Below are positions 55,240 to 63,615 of a stretch of DNA of 64,000 nt, in pieces. Source of the stretch: Agrypnia vestita (lineage: Eukaryota; Arthropoda; Insecta; Trichoptera; Phryganeidae). The notes beneath the pieces are model-generated. The model saw only the letters and a program-made list of their open reading frames with translations. It searched no databases and was not told the origin of the DNA. The first letter of the stretch is position 1; each line of letters starts with the position of its first letter. A program made the translations under genes and the position numbers. Location of the stretch: the NCBI GenBank assembly GCA_016648135.1, contig JADDOH010010909.1:82858-146857 (forward strand), given 5' to 3'.

Positions 55240-55978
55240 GGTACTGATACACATGCTTATTAGTGGCACGTGAGCTTGCCCAGTATTGACCTTCTTTAGG
55301 CCTTGCTTATTAGTGGCATGTGTGTACGCACATTGCCAGTAATAAGCATGCTCATTAGTGGCATGCTCAAAAATCAACCGCCGGTTGATTTATGAACATG
55401 CTAATGTCATACTCCATGAGGAGTATCTTTTGAGCATGTGTGAACAGGCTTGCTTATTATGAGCATGCTTATTTCATTCGCGGGCTTTGCGGCTAGTATT
55501 ACCAATGCGATCTTCCCAGTCCGCGACAGATGAAACAAATATGGCGCGATGGGGAGATGATAAAACATTACTTTTCGTGACTTATTATAGGAATCACGAA
55601 TGTCTGTGGAATACTCGTTTACCGTTGTGTAAAAATAATATAGCAAGAAATAATGTTTATGAAACTTTATTAAAAAGCATGAATGATTCAAATCTTACAA
55701 TAAAAATTATAAAAACTAAAATCAAAAATGTGTGGATGGATACTCGGGAACTGTTTTGATTTAATGGTTCATTTTCAGTTTGCAAAGTTTCCATTTTGCA
55801 CAAGAGCGTCTCTATTCTATGACAAGAGCATGCCACTAATAAGCATGTGTTTGATTGTTAGGTTTGAGCACGCTTAAAATAAGCATGCTAATAATGAGCA
55901 AGTGTGTACAGTTGTTAGGGAATACTTATTAGTGGCATGCTCATTAGCATACTACTAATAAGCATGTTTATCTGTACC
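55240..55978. mobile_element. Inverted-repeat transposon carrying a MADF-like ORF
   Basis: Left end GGTACTGATACACATGCTTA, right end (minus strand) GGTACAGATAAACATGCTTA. Both are followed by many copies of a 14-base subterminal word TTATTAGTGGCATG in both orientations (55255-55480 left, 55830-55970 right). Between lies a 72-codon ORF (55541-55759). The form, short element with dense subterminal motifs and a small DNA-binding-type ORF, resembles DNA transposons of the PIF/Harbinger or hAT kind, whose accessory proteins often hold MADF or Myb-like domains. No transposase catalytic domain is present and no target duplication is clear. Confidence 0.65.
55541..55759 (+). CDS. Small MADF-like domain protein inside the transposon
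   Basis: 72 codons from an ATG, beginning MARWGDD and containing TLLFVTYYRNHECLWNTRLP, then KNNIARNNVYETLLKSMN and KIIKTKIKNVW. The MADF fold (DNA- and protein-binding, Myb/SANT-like) is recognised by the pattern LI..Y....LW....P.Y.n...R...w..i...m....... K.K...LR. The first two helices and the LW motif are clear, and the K.K segment of the third helix is present. It stops at about residue 72, a little short of the usual 80-90 residue domain. The ORF also remains open upstream from 55487. Surrounded by subterminal repeats, so it probably belongs to the element and could bind its ends. It might instead be a captured host fragment. Confidence 0.55.
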   Translation: MARWGDDKTLLFVTYYRNHECLWNTRLPLCKNNIARNNVYETLLKSMNDSNLTIKIIKTKIKNVWMDTRELF

Positions 55979-56487
55979 ACAATATTTTCTTGTTGTTAGG
56001 TCAGAATAGTCGACAAATTTATAGGCAGTTTAGTGTACAACTTTGCATAATGCCTTTGTCCAAAAGAATTGATTGGTATCCTCGCTGTAGGAATATATTA
56101 TATCAGTAAAGGCAGATGAATCTGACCTGCCTATACCCCCCATTGTAAACCTCACATGAACACACACAAAAGGGTTAAGAGGCAGGCCGCTTCATTGGAA
56201 TCATTGATTGGACCAATCCAATTCGCGTGGAAAACTGAAAAATTCTGATGAAATTTTTTTCGAATTTCATTCTCGATTCTCAGTTTTGCGGAATATATGA
56301 ATAATTATTTGGGGCATGAAATGGCGGGGAAACATAGATAGGGATGGGAAGGGAGTTGAATAGAGTGGAAAAGGGTCAAATTAAACCGATAGCATGTTCT
56401 CGTTGAGAAAGCTAATCTGAAAAAACGGATCACAAAAGCATTTAAGCTATTTCATTACTTTTATTTTATTTTATACTAACATTTCAA

Positions 56488-56843
56488 CAATTTGTGTATT
56501 AACCTTGACATATAGATATATGTCGTCGCGGACTTTTTTATAGAACTTTTTGAGTTCTACAACTTCTCCATAGAAAGTATTTAAAAATCTCTTACCGTTA
56601 AGGCAGTGTTCGTAAAAAACGCATCGCTCGACCATTTTTTCGTCGACTACTTGCAAAATAGGTCACCACGAAAAGCCCTTTTATTTTAACGGGATAATAT
56701 ATAGCCTATATTCACCCTCAAAGTCCATTCTAAATATTGGTGACAAAATTTTTGAATTCGGATGAGTATTTTCGGAGATTACGTCCTACATTCAAGCTTA
56801 CAAACTTAAAAACTTTATGTCTTTATATATTAGTAAGTATAGA
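56488..56843 (-). mobile_element. Helitron copy lacking a clear 3' end
   Basis: Minus strand: 5' end TCTATACTTACTAATATATA after an A (56843). About 330 bases match 45200-45540 in order (GTATTAACCTTGACATATAG, AAGGCAGTGTTCGTAAAAAA, GGGATAATATATAGCCTATA). The hairpin and CTAG that should follow are missing, so the 3' end has been lost or replaced. Confidence 0.6.
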
Positions 56844-56849
56844 TTTGTT

Positions 56850-58670
56850 TATTTATCGTAAACTTAAATACGTGTATGTAAGGAAATGAGCCACTCATCT
56901 CACTAGGACAAACCTGTACAGTGATGAGAAACTTTGCAACAAAATGAGAACAAAATACTATATTAAATTAATTTTGTGCTTAGATATTGTATATATGTTA
57001 AAAAAGAAGTAGCTATGTACATATTATTGAATAAAATAGCAGAAACAAATGTAAAAATAAATAAAAAAATGTTCGCATATATGAAAAAACAGAGTTCAAT
57101 GAGCACATAAATAAACTGAGACCTGATGATCATTAAATTGGATGAAAAACATTACTTCTACGTAAGTTTAAGAATATTTACATATTTCACTACTTTAGTT
57201 TCGAGAGTAGGTAACAGAATCTCTCATTGACAGGTGAAGTATTATATTATTAAGTTTAATACTTCATGTGTCGATGAAAGATTATTATGTTACTCTCGAA
57301 ACTTGAGTAGTTTAATAAAAAAAAATTATTAAACTTCCGCAAATATAATGTTTTTTTCTCAATTTAGTGATCATCGTGAAAAATCTTAAAATTTTAACGC
57401 CAGATCCATCAATAATATAAATTGAAACCTGTATTCTACAGTTGGGTACTTGTGCACATGCAGTTGACAATATTATCAATAATGTCTTCATTGCATAATT
57501 TTGTGTCAGTAAAAATAAAAGTAGGATGTCCACACTGAATATGATAAAATGGACACCAAAGAATTTCAATATCATTATTATCAATCAGTATAAATCAAAT
57601 CCAAGATCCTTAATCTTGATGTTTTCAGGAAGAACATTGATGAACAAAGGATCCTTTTAAAAAAGCTTATTTGTCCAAATGTTTTTTTGGCATTTATTGG
57701 CTGATACATTAAGGAAGTACACATTCTTGTGTTATTTCTTGTTATTTGTTGAGTTCTTTTGCCAGCAAATTTGTTTAAAAAAATTTGTACCGAGTCTAAT
57801 ATAAAACATGATAAATACCTAAATAGCTTTAAGTGATGCGTTATTAGTGTCATGCGCCATATTAACGTGGAAAAACTTTATTCAAAATCTTGTTCAGCCG
57901 ACAGACATTTTTGGTAAGATATCTAAGGGATGGCAGAATCAATTCACTTTACCACACGAATTTAATACAAAATTACAATAGAAATCTGTAAAAAGATACG
58001 ACATGATAGCATTTCACGATACACCATCTACGCTGCGGATCTAGAGTCTAGACTTATTAACCGCAGCCGAGGTCAGAGATGCAGGGGCAATGAAAACAAA
58101 AGCCGCGAACTGTGACTTCTGCGTACCTGACCGCGTCGGCACACACAAACAAGGAGAGATTCGACGCAAATTCGTACGGACAAATAAATTAATTTCACGC
58201 CTTTGTAGCTACCAAGGCTGTACGTGTTAAACCATTCCATAGTATTGGTACTATTTATAGCCCGTGATGAATTAATCTACGACGACGGTAGACTTAACAT
58301 AGCCCTGATTAAGTATTTACTTAAAACCGATGTAATATGTACCCTATCAGAAGGATGAGTTGAAAATTCAGTGTTTGTGTATGTAAGTCGCCGAGTCTGT
58401 CTCGATTGCTATGTAAAGGCAAAAATCAATGAATACGCCTACATAATTACACTGAATTTAAAGCCAAAATTTTGGAGCTCGCGGATGCCGTCGATTGCTG
58501 GACGGCGCATACGGCCAGTTCATTGTGGTTACCCAGTGGTGCGCGTCTCGTGTGTGACCCGTTTTGCTTGACAATCAATAGATGGCGGCAGGCGTTCGCC
58601 ACAGAATGAAATGTCACGTTGTCCAACTACATTTCGATTAGAATAAAAACTCAAAAGGCATATATTTTTT
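56850..58670. other. Spacer, no gene seen
   Basis: AT-rich until about 58000. Two words near 57190 and 57295 (TTTAGTTTCGAGAGTAGGTAAC and the inverted form) form a small inverted repeat. 58000-58600 is GC-richer but without a supported frame. Confidence 0.3.
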
Positions 58671-58722
58671 GATTAAATTAAACATAAAAATTCGCTTTCC
58701 TAAACCATTGTATTTTTGGTAA

Positions 58723-58765
58723 TACCAACCGGTTTCGCAGCCACCGTTATTTCTTCAATGTAAAC
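58723..58765 (-). other. Decayed hammerhead, family 5
   Basis: Minus strand: TTGAAGA (C3 to T), helix II damaged (ATAAC against GCTGC), GAAA, palindrome ACCGGT, T, then GGTATTACC. The palindromic helix III is identical to family 2. Confidence 0.5.
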
Positions 58766-58875
58766 TACAAATTAAACATCACAAAATATGGGCACTTATA
58801 TTTTTAGCAACTTGTTTTTGTGTGTACATGTCGAATGACATTTTTTTCAACATTTTGTAATATTTCATTTGAAGT

Positions 58876-58916
58876 TTACCCTGAAGAAGGAACGGTGGTT
58901 GTGAAACCATTTGGTG
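58876..58916 (+). other. Hammerhead-like motif, family 5
   Basis: Stem I ACC/GGT, CTGAAGA at 58881-58887 (consensus allows any base at 7), helix II GGAAC/GTTGT with one mismatch and loop GGTG, GAAA at 58903-58906. Helix III is mutated from ACCGGT to ACCATT. Core bases are present; helix III is lost. Confidence 0.5.
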
Positions 58917-59355
58917 TTACCAAAAATATAGAGGTTTATCACGAAGTGAATTTTTATGTTTAATTTATTTCAAAATGAATAATTACAAACTGATTTTTGT
59001 TTTTGAAAATTTTTGTTTTTATCATTCTAATAGTATTATAAAACCGGCCGCGCATCAGCCACCACTGGCCGCGAAGCAGCTTCTACCAATTAAAAGCAAC
59101 CTGCAAAGCTGATTCTTTTCTGCTTACTGAATGTTAACTTTCTTAAAATCTATGAATGGAAAATACCTATATACAGTAACTGAAATGAGACTCAGTCAAT
59201 TGAATATAAATAGATATTCAACTTTAAGTCTAAAGCTTTCTTTGAAGGCAAATTTGAATGGGAACTCAGTAGGCAAATTTGATAAAAAACTTTGTATTAT
59301 AAAGTACCGAATTTTTATTTATTTATTGATTTCACTTAAACATATTGTATTCCAT

Positions 59356-59547
59356 CTAGTCATTTAAAAGTTTTACAATAAAATTCTTGCATTCCTGTTT
59401 AAACGTTCTTATATTCAACGTGTTTTGAATTTCCTTTGGCAGGCTATCGAAAATTTTTAGACCTTTGTACGTCATACAATTTTGTGAGGTGTTTTTCTTT
59501 TTCTTCGGCAGTCTTGTGTTGTCGCTTCCTCTTGTATTGTAAGAATG
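59356..59547 (-). pseudogene. LINE ORF2 C-terminus
   Basis: Minus-strand frame from 59547 to a TAG at 59356-59358: HSYNTRGSDNTRLPKKKKN, TSQNCMTYKGLKIFDSLPKE, FKQECKNFIVKLLND. It follows the LINE pattern YNTR....., a basic block, Y.G...F..LP and a final FK..... helix. The frame is open. The window holds a relative at 2580-2759. The RT domain is not readable upstream, so this is a 5'-truncated insertion. Confidence 0.75.
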
Positions 59548-59983
59548 AAAATCCCTTTTCAGCTTTCATGTTCATTTATAGGAATGTTTTGAAGAATTCA
59601 TTTTAAATAAAATATTGCACGATTTTAGAATATCAAGAATGAAAATTGTATGTAGACACTGCAATCAAATTCGACCGATGCGAAATGGAAAATCAAACTG
59701 ATGCATTTCTCATATAATGGAGTGACGTGATCAAAACATCCAAACCAGTTGAAAGTCCGTTTGACAGGGAAACCGCAAAACAGGCACATCTAGAAAATGA
59801 ATGTTAATTCACGTGGAATATTGCGTACAATGACGTGTCTGAAAACCACAGTTAAACACGGTAGGGATATACAGAAATTTATGAATTCTGTTCTCTTTTT
59901 CATTACATCCATAAATATTTTATCTGAATATTCTACTATTTTTAAATAAAATAACTTTTTGTTTAACACCACTTTATCGAGTT

Positions 59984-60029
59984 TAAACCAACTAGTTTCC
60001 ACTCACAACTGAGTCTTCATCAGGGTTCA
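59984..60029 (-). ncRNA. Hammerhead-like motif, family 6, one helix II mismatch
   Basis: Minus strand: GAACC/GGTTT stem I (one G-U), CTGATGA at 60017-60023, extra A, helix II GACTC against GAGTG (last pair lost), GAAA at 59996-59999, helix III ACTAGT, T. It is the inverted partner of the intact copy at 60640 and brackets the PLE coding remnant. Confidence 0.6.
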
Positions 60030-60050
60030 GATATTAACTAAATAAAAACA

Positions 60051-60572
60051 GAATTACGAACAATTAAGAAAGCATTAGGTAAGGGAAGAAAGAGACAGAA
60101 AAAATTTCCACCTGAAATTAAAGCCGCTTTTTACACAAAAAACAACTTAGGTAGAATTTTGATAAATTCTAAAGATAAAGAACATAAACTAAGCTATTCA
60201 GGGATTTATAAACTCAGGTGCCCTGCATTTTACATGGGAAAAACAGCTAGAAATATAAATACAAGAGTCATTGAACATAAAAGATGTTTAAATAGTGTAA
60301 GCTATTCAGAATTTGCAATTCATTTAATTGAAAAAAAAAAAACACGCATTTGACCAATCTTCGGGTGTAGATGCACTTCATAGAAATAACATAGGTATTC
60401 GTCTCAATAATTCAGAAGCTTTAGAAATATTTTTTTTTTAAAAACAAATAAAAAATATTTACTTAATAAGCAACTAGATTTATCGCGTAGTCCAATTCTA
60501 GATATATTCCCCTTCCAATTAACTACACCCACCCATACCCACTCTCTTTCACCCAACCCCCACCACAGTTGA
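60051..60572 (+). pseudogene. Penelope-like element: GIY-YIG endonuclease and C-terminus
   Basis: The plus frame from about 60051 reads KFPPEIKAAFYTKNNLGRIL, then SGIYKLRCPAFYMGKTARN (GIY-YIG motif with YMG for YIG), NINTRVIEHKRCLN. GIY-YIG enzymes cut DNA with the Tyr pair, an Arg (in R.IN.R) and a Glu further on. A run of A bases at about 60339-60350 causes a frameshift; the next frame continues KHAFDQSSGVDALHRNNIGI and EALEIF. After a T run (a second shift) comes NKKYLLNKQLDLSRSPILD, with a TGA at 60570-60572. This is the 3' third of a PLE; the RT domain is missing. Both homopolymer shifts show decay. Bracketed by hammerheads at 59984 and 60640. Confidence 0.8.
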
Positions 60573-60639
60573 CGTTCTGTCTCTTTCTTCCCTTAATGCT
60601 TTCTTAATTGTTCGTAATTCTATTTTATTTAGTTAATAC

Positions 60640-60685
60640 TAAACCCTGATGAAGACTCAGTTGTGAGTCGAAACTAGTTGGTTTA
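60640..60685 (+). ncRNA. Hammerhead ribozyme, intact, downstream of the PLE ORF (family 6)
   Basis: Stem I TAAACC (60640-60645) pairs with GGTTTA (60680-60685), six perfect pairs. CTGATGA at 60646-60652, extra A, helix II GACTC/GAGTC (60654-60669, loop AGTTGT), GAAA at 60670-60673, helix III palindrome ACTAGT, cleavage base T at 60679 (GUU). All core bases match. It sits 68 bases after the PLE stop codon. Hammerheads are a documented feature of PLE terminal repeats; this one has the strongest stem I in the window. Confidence 0.8.
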
Positions 60686-61280
60686 AACTCCATAAAGTGG
60701 TGTTAAACAAAAAGTTATTTTATTTAAAGATATTATGTCTCACCACAATGTGTTTGCTTCGTGTGAATATTTATTCTACTATTATTCGGATCACCTCCAA
60801 ATTCAGAGCAAACGCCCTGTTAAATAAGCGGCCTTATTCTAATGAGAAGATTCATTTTATTATTTCAAGTAAAACTAAAAATTTACAACAATTCAGGAAC
60901 TAGTTTTGCGAACTTCTTTGATTTTAATAACCTATTTACGCGAATCGATTGACTCCCATCACTATCAACTCCTTTTCTAAACTCGTTTTCTTAATAATAT
61001 ATATGAAATTTTAACGCAGAATATGTTTTTTTTTTCGAAATATTCTCACCCCGGGCAAAATTTGTCACGAATACGCGTTAGGAAAAGTGAGATAGAAAAG
61101 TGTATAACATTTTATGGGATGCTGCGAACGACATTATTTGGTCGGGTGTATTCTCATTAGTTTGTGTTATCTTAACAATAATGTTTTTTCTTCTTCAAAC
61201 GTAGCAAATTTATTTTCTGGTAACATAATTATAATTGATATAAATTAACTTTGTTAAAACCACTTATTTATTGAAAAAAT

Positions 61281-61321
61281 TCAACATGTTTCGAAGCCAA
61301 TGGCTTCTTCGTCAGGATAAC
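61281..61321 (-). ncRNA. Hammerhead ribozyme-like, complete core, weak stem I (family 4)
   Basis: Minus strand: CTGACGA at 61309-61315, extra A, helix II GAAGCC/GGCTTC (six pairs, three-base loop), GAAA at 61289-61292, helix III palindrome ACATGT, cleavage base T. Stem I has only about two pairs (TC/GA), so activity may be low. Confidence 0.6.
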
Positions 61322-61340
61322 AAAAATTGTTAAAAAAAGT

Positions 61341-61372
61341 TATTGGCTTCGAAACATGTTGAATTTTTTCAA
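61341..61372 (+). other. Hammerhead 3' half only, family 4
   Basis: ATTGGCTTCGAAACATGTTG is intact but is preceded by AAAAAAAGT instead of the CTGACGA box. Confidence 0.5.
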
Positions 61373-61739
61373 TAAATAAGTGGTTTTAACAAAGTTAATT
61401 TATATCAATTAAAATGTTTTTCGCTATTATACAACATAGTGTACTTCGTCGATTTTGATGTAACAAATATTATATAAAATAGTATCAAACATAAAAATTT
61501 CGTTTTCTGTACGTCTGTCTGCAACTCCGAAGGCGGCAACGAAAGCTGCGTTACCCATCAAAAATACAATAAGTATAGGACTTAGTAAAGATGCGAACCA
61601 TTTCATATTCTACCCAATCGCCGGCAGGGGAAATATAAAAAAAATTCAAATATGTTGATAAAAGTCGTTATTACTATTTAATGGGTGTCGGTTATAAATT
61701 AGTAAATATATGCTTATTCTTTAGGAACCAGCATGTAAA

Positions 61740-61770
61740 AGTAACGTCATTTTTGACGGATTACAGCTAG
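61740..61770 (+). mobile_element. Helitron-type 3' end (second family)
   Basis: Hairpin CGTCA/TGACG with a TTTT loop (61745-61758), then GATTACAGCTAG ending at 61770 before T. It has the CTAG|T end and the hairpin-to-end distance of a Helitron, but a different hairpin from the other four. The 5' end was not found; the element probably starts between 61430 and 61600. Confidence 0.45.
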
Positions 61771-62062
61771 TTAATATTATTTTAATAGTTAGAAAAAGCA
61801 TATCTATTAGTTATTTCATTCAAAGTTTTCAAATATTAAAATGAAGCTAACAACGAGTACATAAATAGCTACGTCCAGTCTATTTTATTTTAAGATATGA
61901 ATATCAATATATTATCTTGTTTAATAGGGTGGATTAATATTTCCACAAAAAAAATCTGTACTTGCATGTTTGAAAAAGCCAAGGCAAAATAAAATGATAA
62001 CAGTTTATGTTTATGTTAATTTATATAACGCCGTTTTGCTTAAGAGACGCTCCAAGGGCGCT

Positions 62063-62373
62063 TTACAGGTGCAACATCCCGAAAAAAATAGTGTTTAGGC
62101 TCTTCTTGAAGAGTTCCTGGTTCTCCATAGATCGCAACACTGGAGGCAGCTGATTCCACATAGCTGGGCCCGCAAAGCTGAAAGCACGTTCCGCAAACTT
62201 GGTGGCTCCAGGTCTCCTTGGTACTACCAGCCTGCAGAGTGCCTCCGATTTAGCTGACCGCAGTGTGAACCGTCTTCCAGTGATATTGTCTGGGATTCAG
62301 AGGTCGATCAAATATTGTGGTGCTTTTCTTTGAAGACTTTTGTACACCATCAGAGTTTGAAATTTATTCGCTC
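62063..62373 (-). pseudogene. LINE ORF2 C-terminus, one stop
   Basis: Minus frame from 62373 to a TAA at 62063-62065: FQTLMVYKSLQRKAPQYLID, a stop, then ITGRRFTLRSAKSEALCRLV, KFAERAFSFAGPAMWNQLPP and SMENQELFKKSL. This matches the LINE C-terminal pattern AP.YL.D, R.F.....P..WN.LP..lR......FK..Lk. One in-frame TGA lies after LID. It is a third LINE family in the window, Jockey/CR1-like by this pattern. Confidence 0.75.
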
Positions 62374-62883
62374 CGGCAGGCGAAGTAGTAACAAAACAAA
62401 ATAAAAACATATACAAGGTAGGCTGATAAGAACCAGAAATATTTATCTACGTATGATTCACGTGTCTGAGCCATGTAACGCGTTTTTCTTCGGTAACAAA
62501 AAAATAATGTGTAACAATTCTTTCACCTCGCTCTTACCCGACCTTTTCTTTGGCACATTTCTCGAACATTTATTATATGTAAATTGGATAACTTCGGTTG
62601 GGGATCTTCGCATTGCTTTTGGTGGCCCCAATAAACCACGCTCCCGCGCCTACGATATCGACGCCCGAAGGTATACGGTGATTTAAGCGACAATTAATGT
62701 CAAACTTCGCGAGGGGGCTCGGAAATATTGCAAAAATTATACATAGCTTTATAATAACGCGTGCGTGAAGTTAATACACGAGTATCGCGTTATCAGAAAA
62801 CCATCCCTTCTTTGGTACATCGTGTAGTATTATATGTTTGTCTTATCAATTTAGTCGACGTATTTTATTCGCAATAAAATGTT

Positions 62884-63003
62884 ACTCAGGGGTCTGTTTT
62901 TAGACCTGTATTTTTCAAAATGGACAACAATGACCCGAGACACGTACTCGAATCTTGTAAAATACAAACATTCGCAGACGATGTTTTTGAACAGATGAAG
63001 CAG
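62884..63003 (+). pseudogene. LINE reverse transcriptase active-site fragment
   Basis: The frame reads TQGSVFRPVFF and, 25 residues later, QTFADDVFEQMKQ. TQGSVFRP corresponds to the RT block QGSVLGPLLF and FADDV to the catalytic box with its two aspartates. Only this 40-codon palm segment survives; the regions on either side do not continue the RT. The FADD box is intact, unlike the FPDD copy at 141-152. Confidence 0.65.
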
Positions 63004-63034
63004 TTGTTCTCGACATTTTTCACATCATATCATG

Positions 63035-63038
63035 GCAC

Positions 63039-63070
<32 letters not shown>

Positions 63071-63615
63071 TGGGAAACCAACAGTACATATAAAGAGATT
63101 ATACATGATTATTGAACAGTAAAGAGACCATCTTACAAGTTTCCACAGAATTAACCTGTTGTGTTTTAACATAAAGCAACAATAACTTGAGTTATAGAAT
63201 AAAAAACAAAAATAGTGAAAGTTTTAAGTTATGGACAAACTATGGGAGTCAAAGAATTAGAGGTAAAAGGAGAATAAGGAATGGATAGGAAAGGACAAAT
63301 CTACTTAGTAAAAAGGACAAGAGATAAGAATAAAAAGAAGTGCAAAAGATATATGTATAGCATAAAGATATCTGATCAATACATCTGCATATATACATAT
63401 AAATATACATATACACACACACATACATATATATATATATACACGCGTATATACACGCGCATATGTGTGTACGCGTACACACATATATATATATATACGA
63501 GGTCTGGGCAAAAGAAAAAGTGTTAATTAAAGAAAGATGCAAGATAAAAAATTACATATACGAAGTCAGTTGAAAAGAAAGAAGTTGGATTAAAGAAGAG
63601 GAAAAAAAAGAAGGT
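63035..63615 (-). repeat. LINE 3' UTR with (ATTT)n end and internal microsatellites
   Basis: Downstream (minus strand) of the LINE at 63616. It contains GTTAATTCTGTGGAAACTTG, TAAGATGGTCTCT and ends GTTTCCCATAAATAAATAAA at 63041-63073. A TA/CA/CG dinucleotide-rich stretch at 63380-63498 lies inside it. Matches 11040-11310. Confidence 0.7.
63380..63498. repeat. Compound TA/CA/CG microsatellite
   Basis: Alternating purine-pyrimidine run including ACACACACAC, TATATATATATA and ACACGCGTATATACACGCGC. Sequences of this kind can adopt Z-DNA. Confidence 0.8.

Larger units (their letters stand above)
58675..58975. mobile_element. Foldback with two hammerhead relics, family 5
   Basis: Arms of about 110 bases, 58675-58790 and 58868-58975, are inverted copies (AAACATAAAAATTCGCTTTC, TTTTTGGTAATACCAA, CCGTTATTTCTTCA). 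Each arm holds a hammerhead-like motif. The 77-base spacer is T-rich. Confidence 0.65.
61195..61410. mobile_element. Foldback with hammerhead, family 4
   Basis: Inverted arms: 61225-61315 and 61341-61430 (ATTAACTTTGTTAAAACCAC, TTATTTATTGAAAAAATTCA, ACATGTTTCGAAGCC). The left arm contains a complete hammerhead on the minus strand; the right arm lacks the CUGANGA box. TCTTCTTCAAACGTAGCAA links it with 14443. Confidence 0.65.

Noticed and set aside
55240..55978. CRISPR-like array because of the repeated TTATTAGTGGCATG word.
   Set aside because: Copies are in both orientations and irregularly spaced, and the organism is eukaryotic; they are subterminal transposon motifs.
63249..63542. ORFs on both strands rich in Y, I, C, H and T.
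   Set aside because: They are translations of the TA/CA microsatellite inside the LINE 3' UTR.
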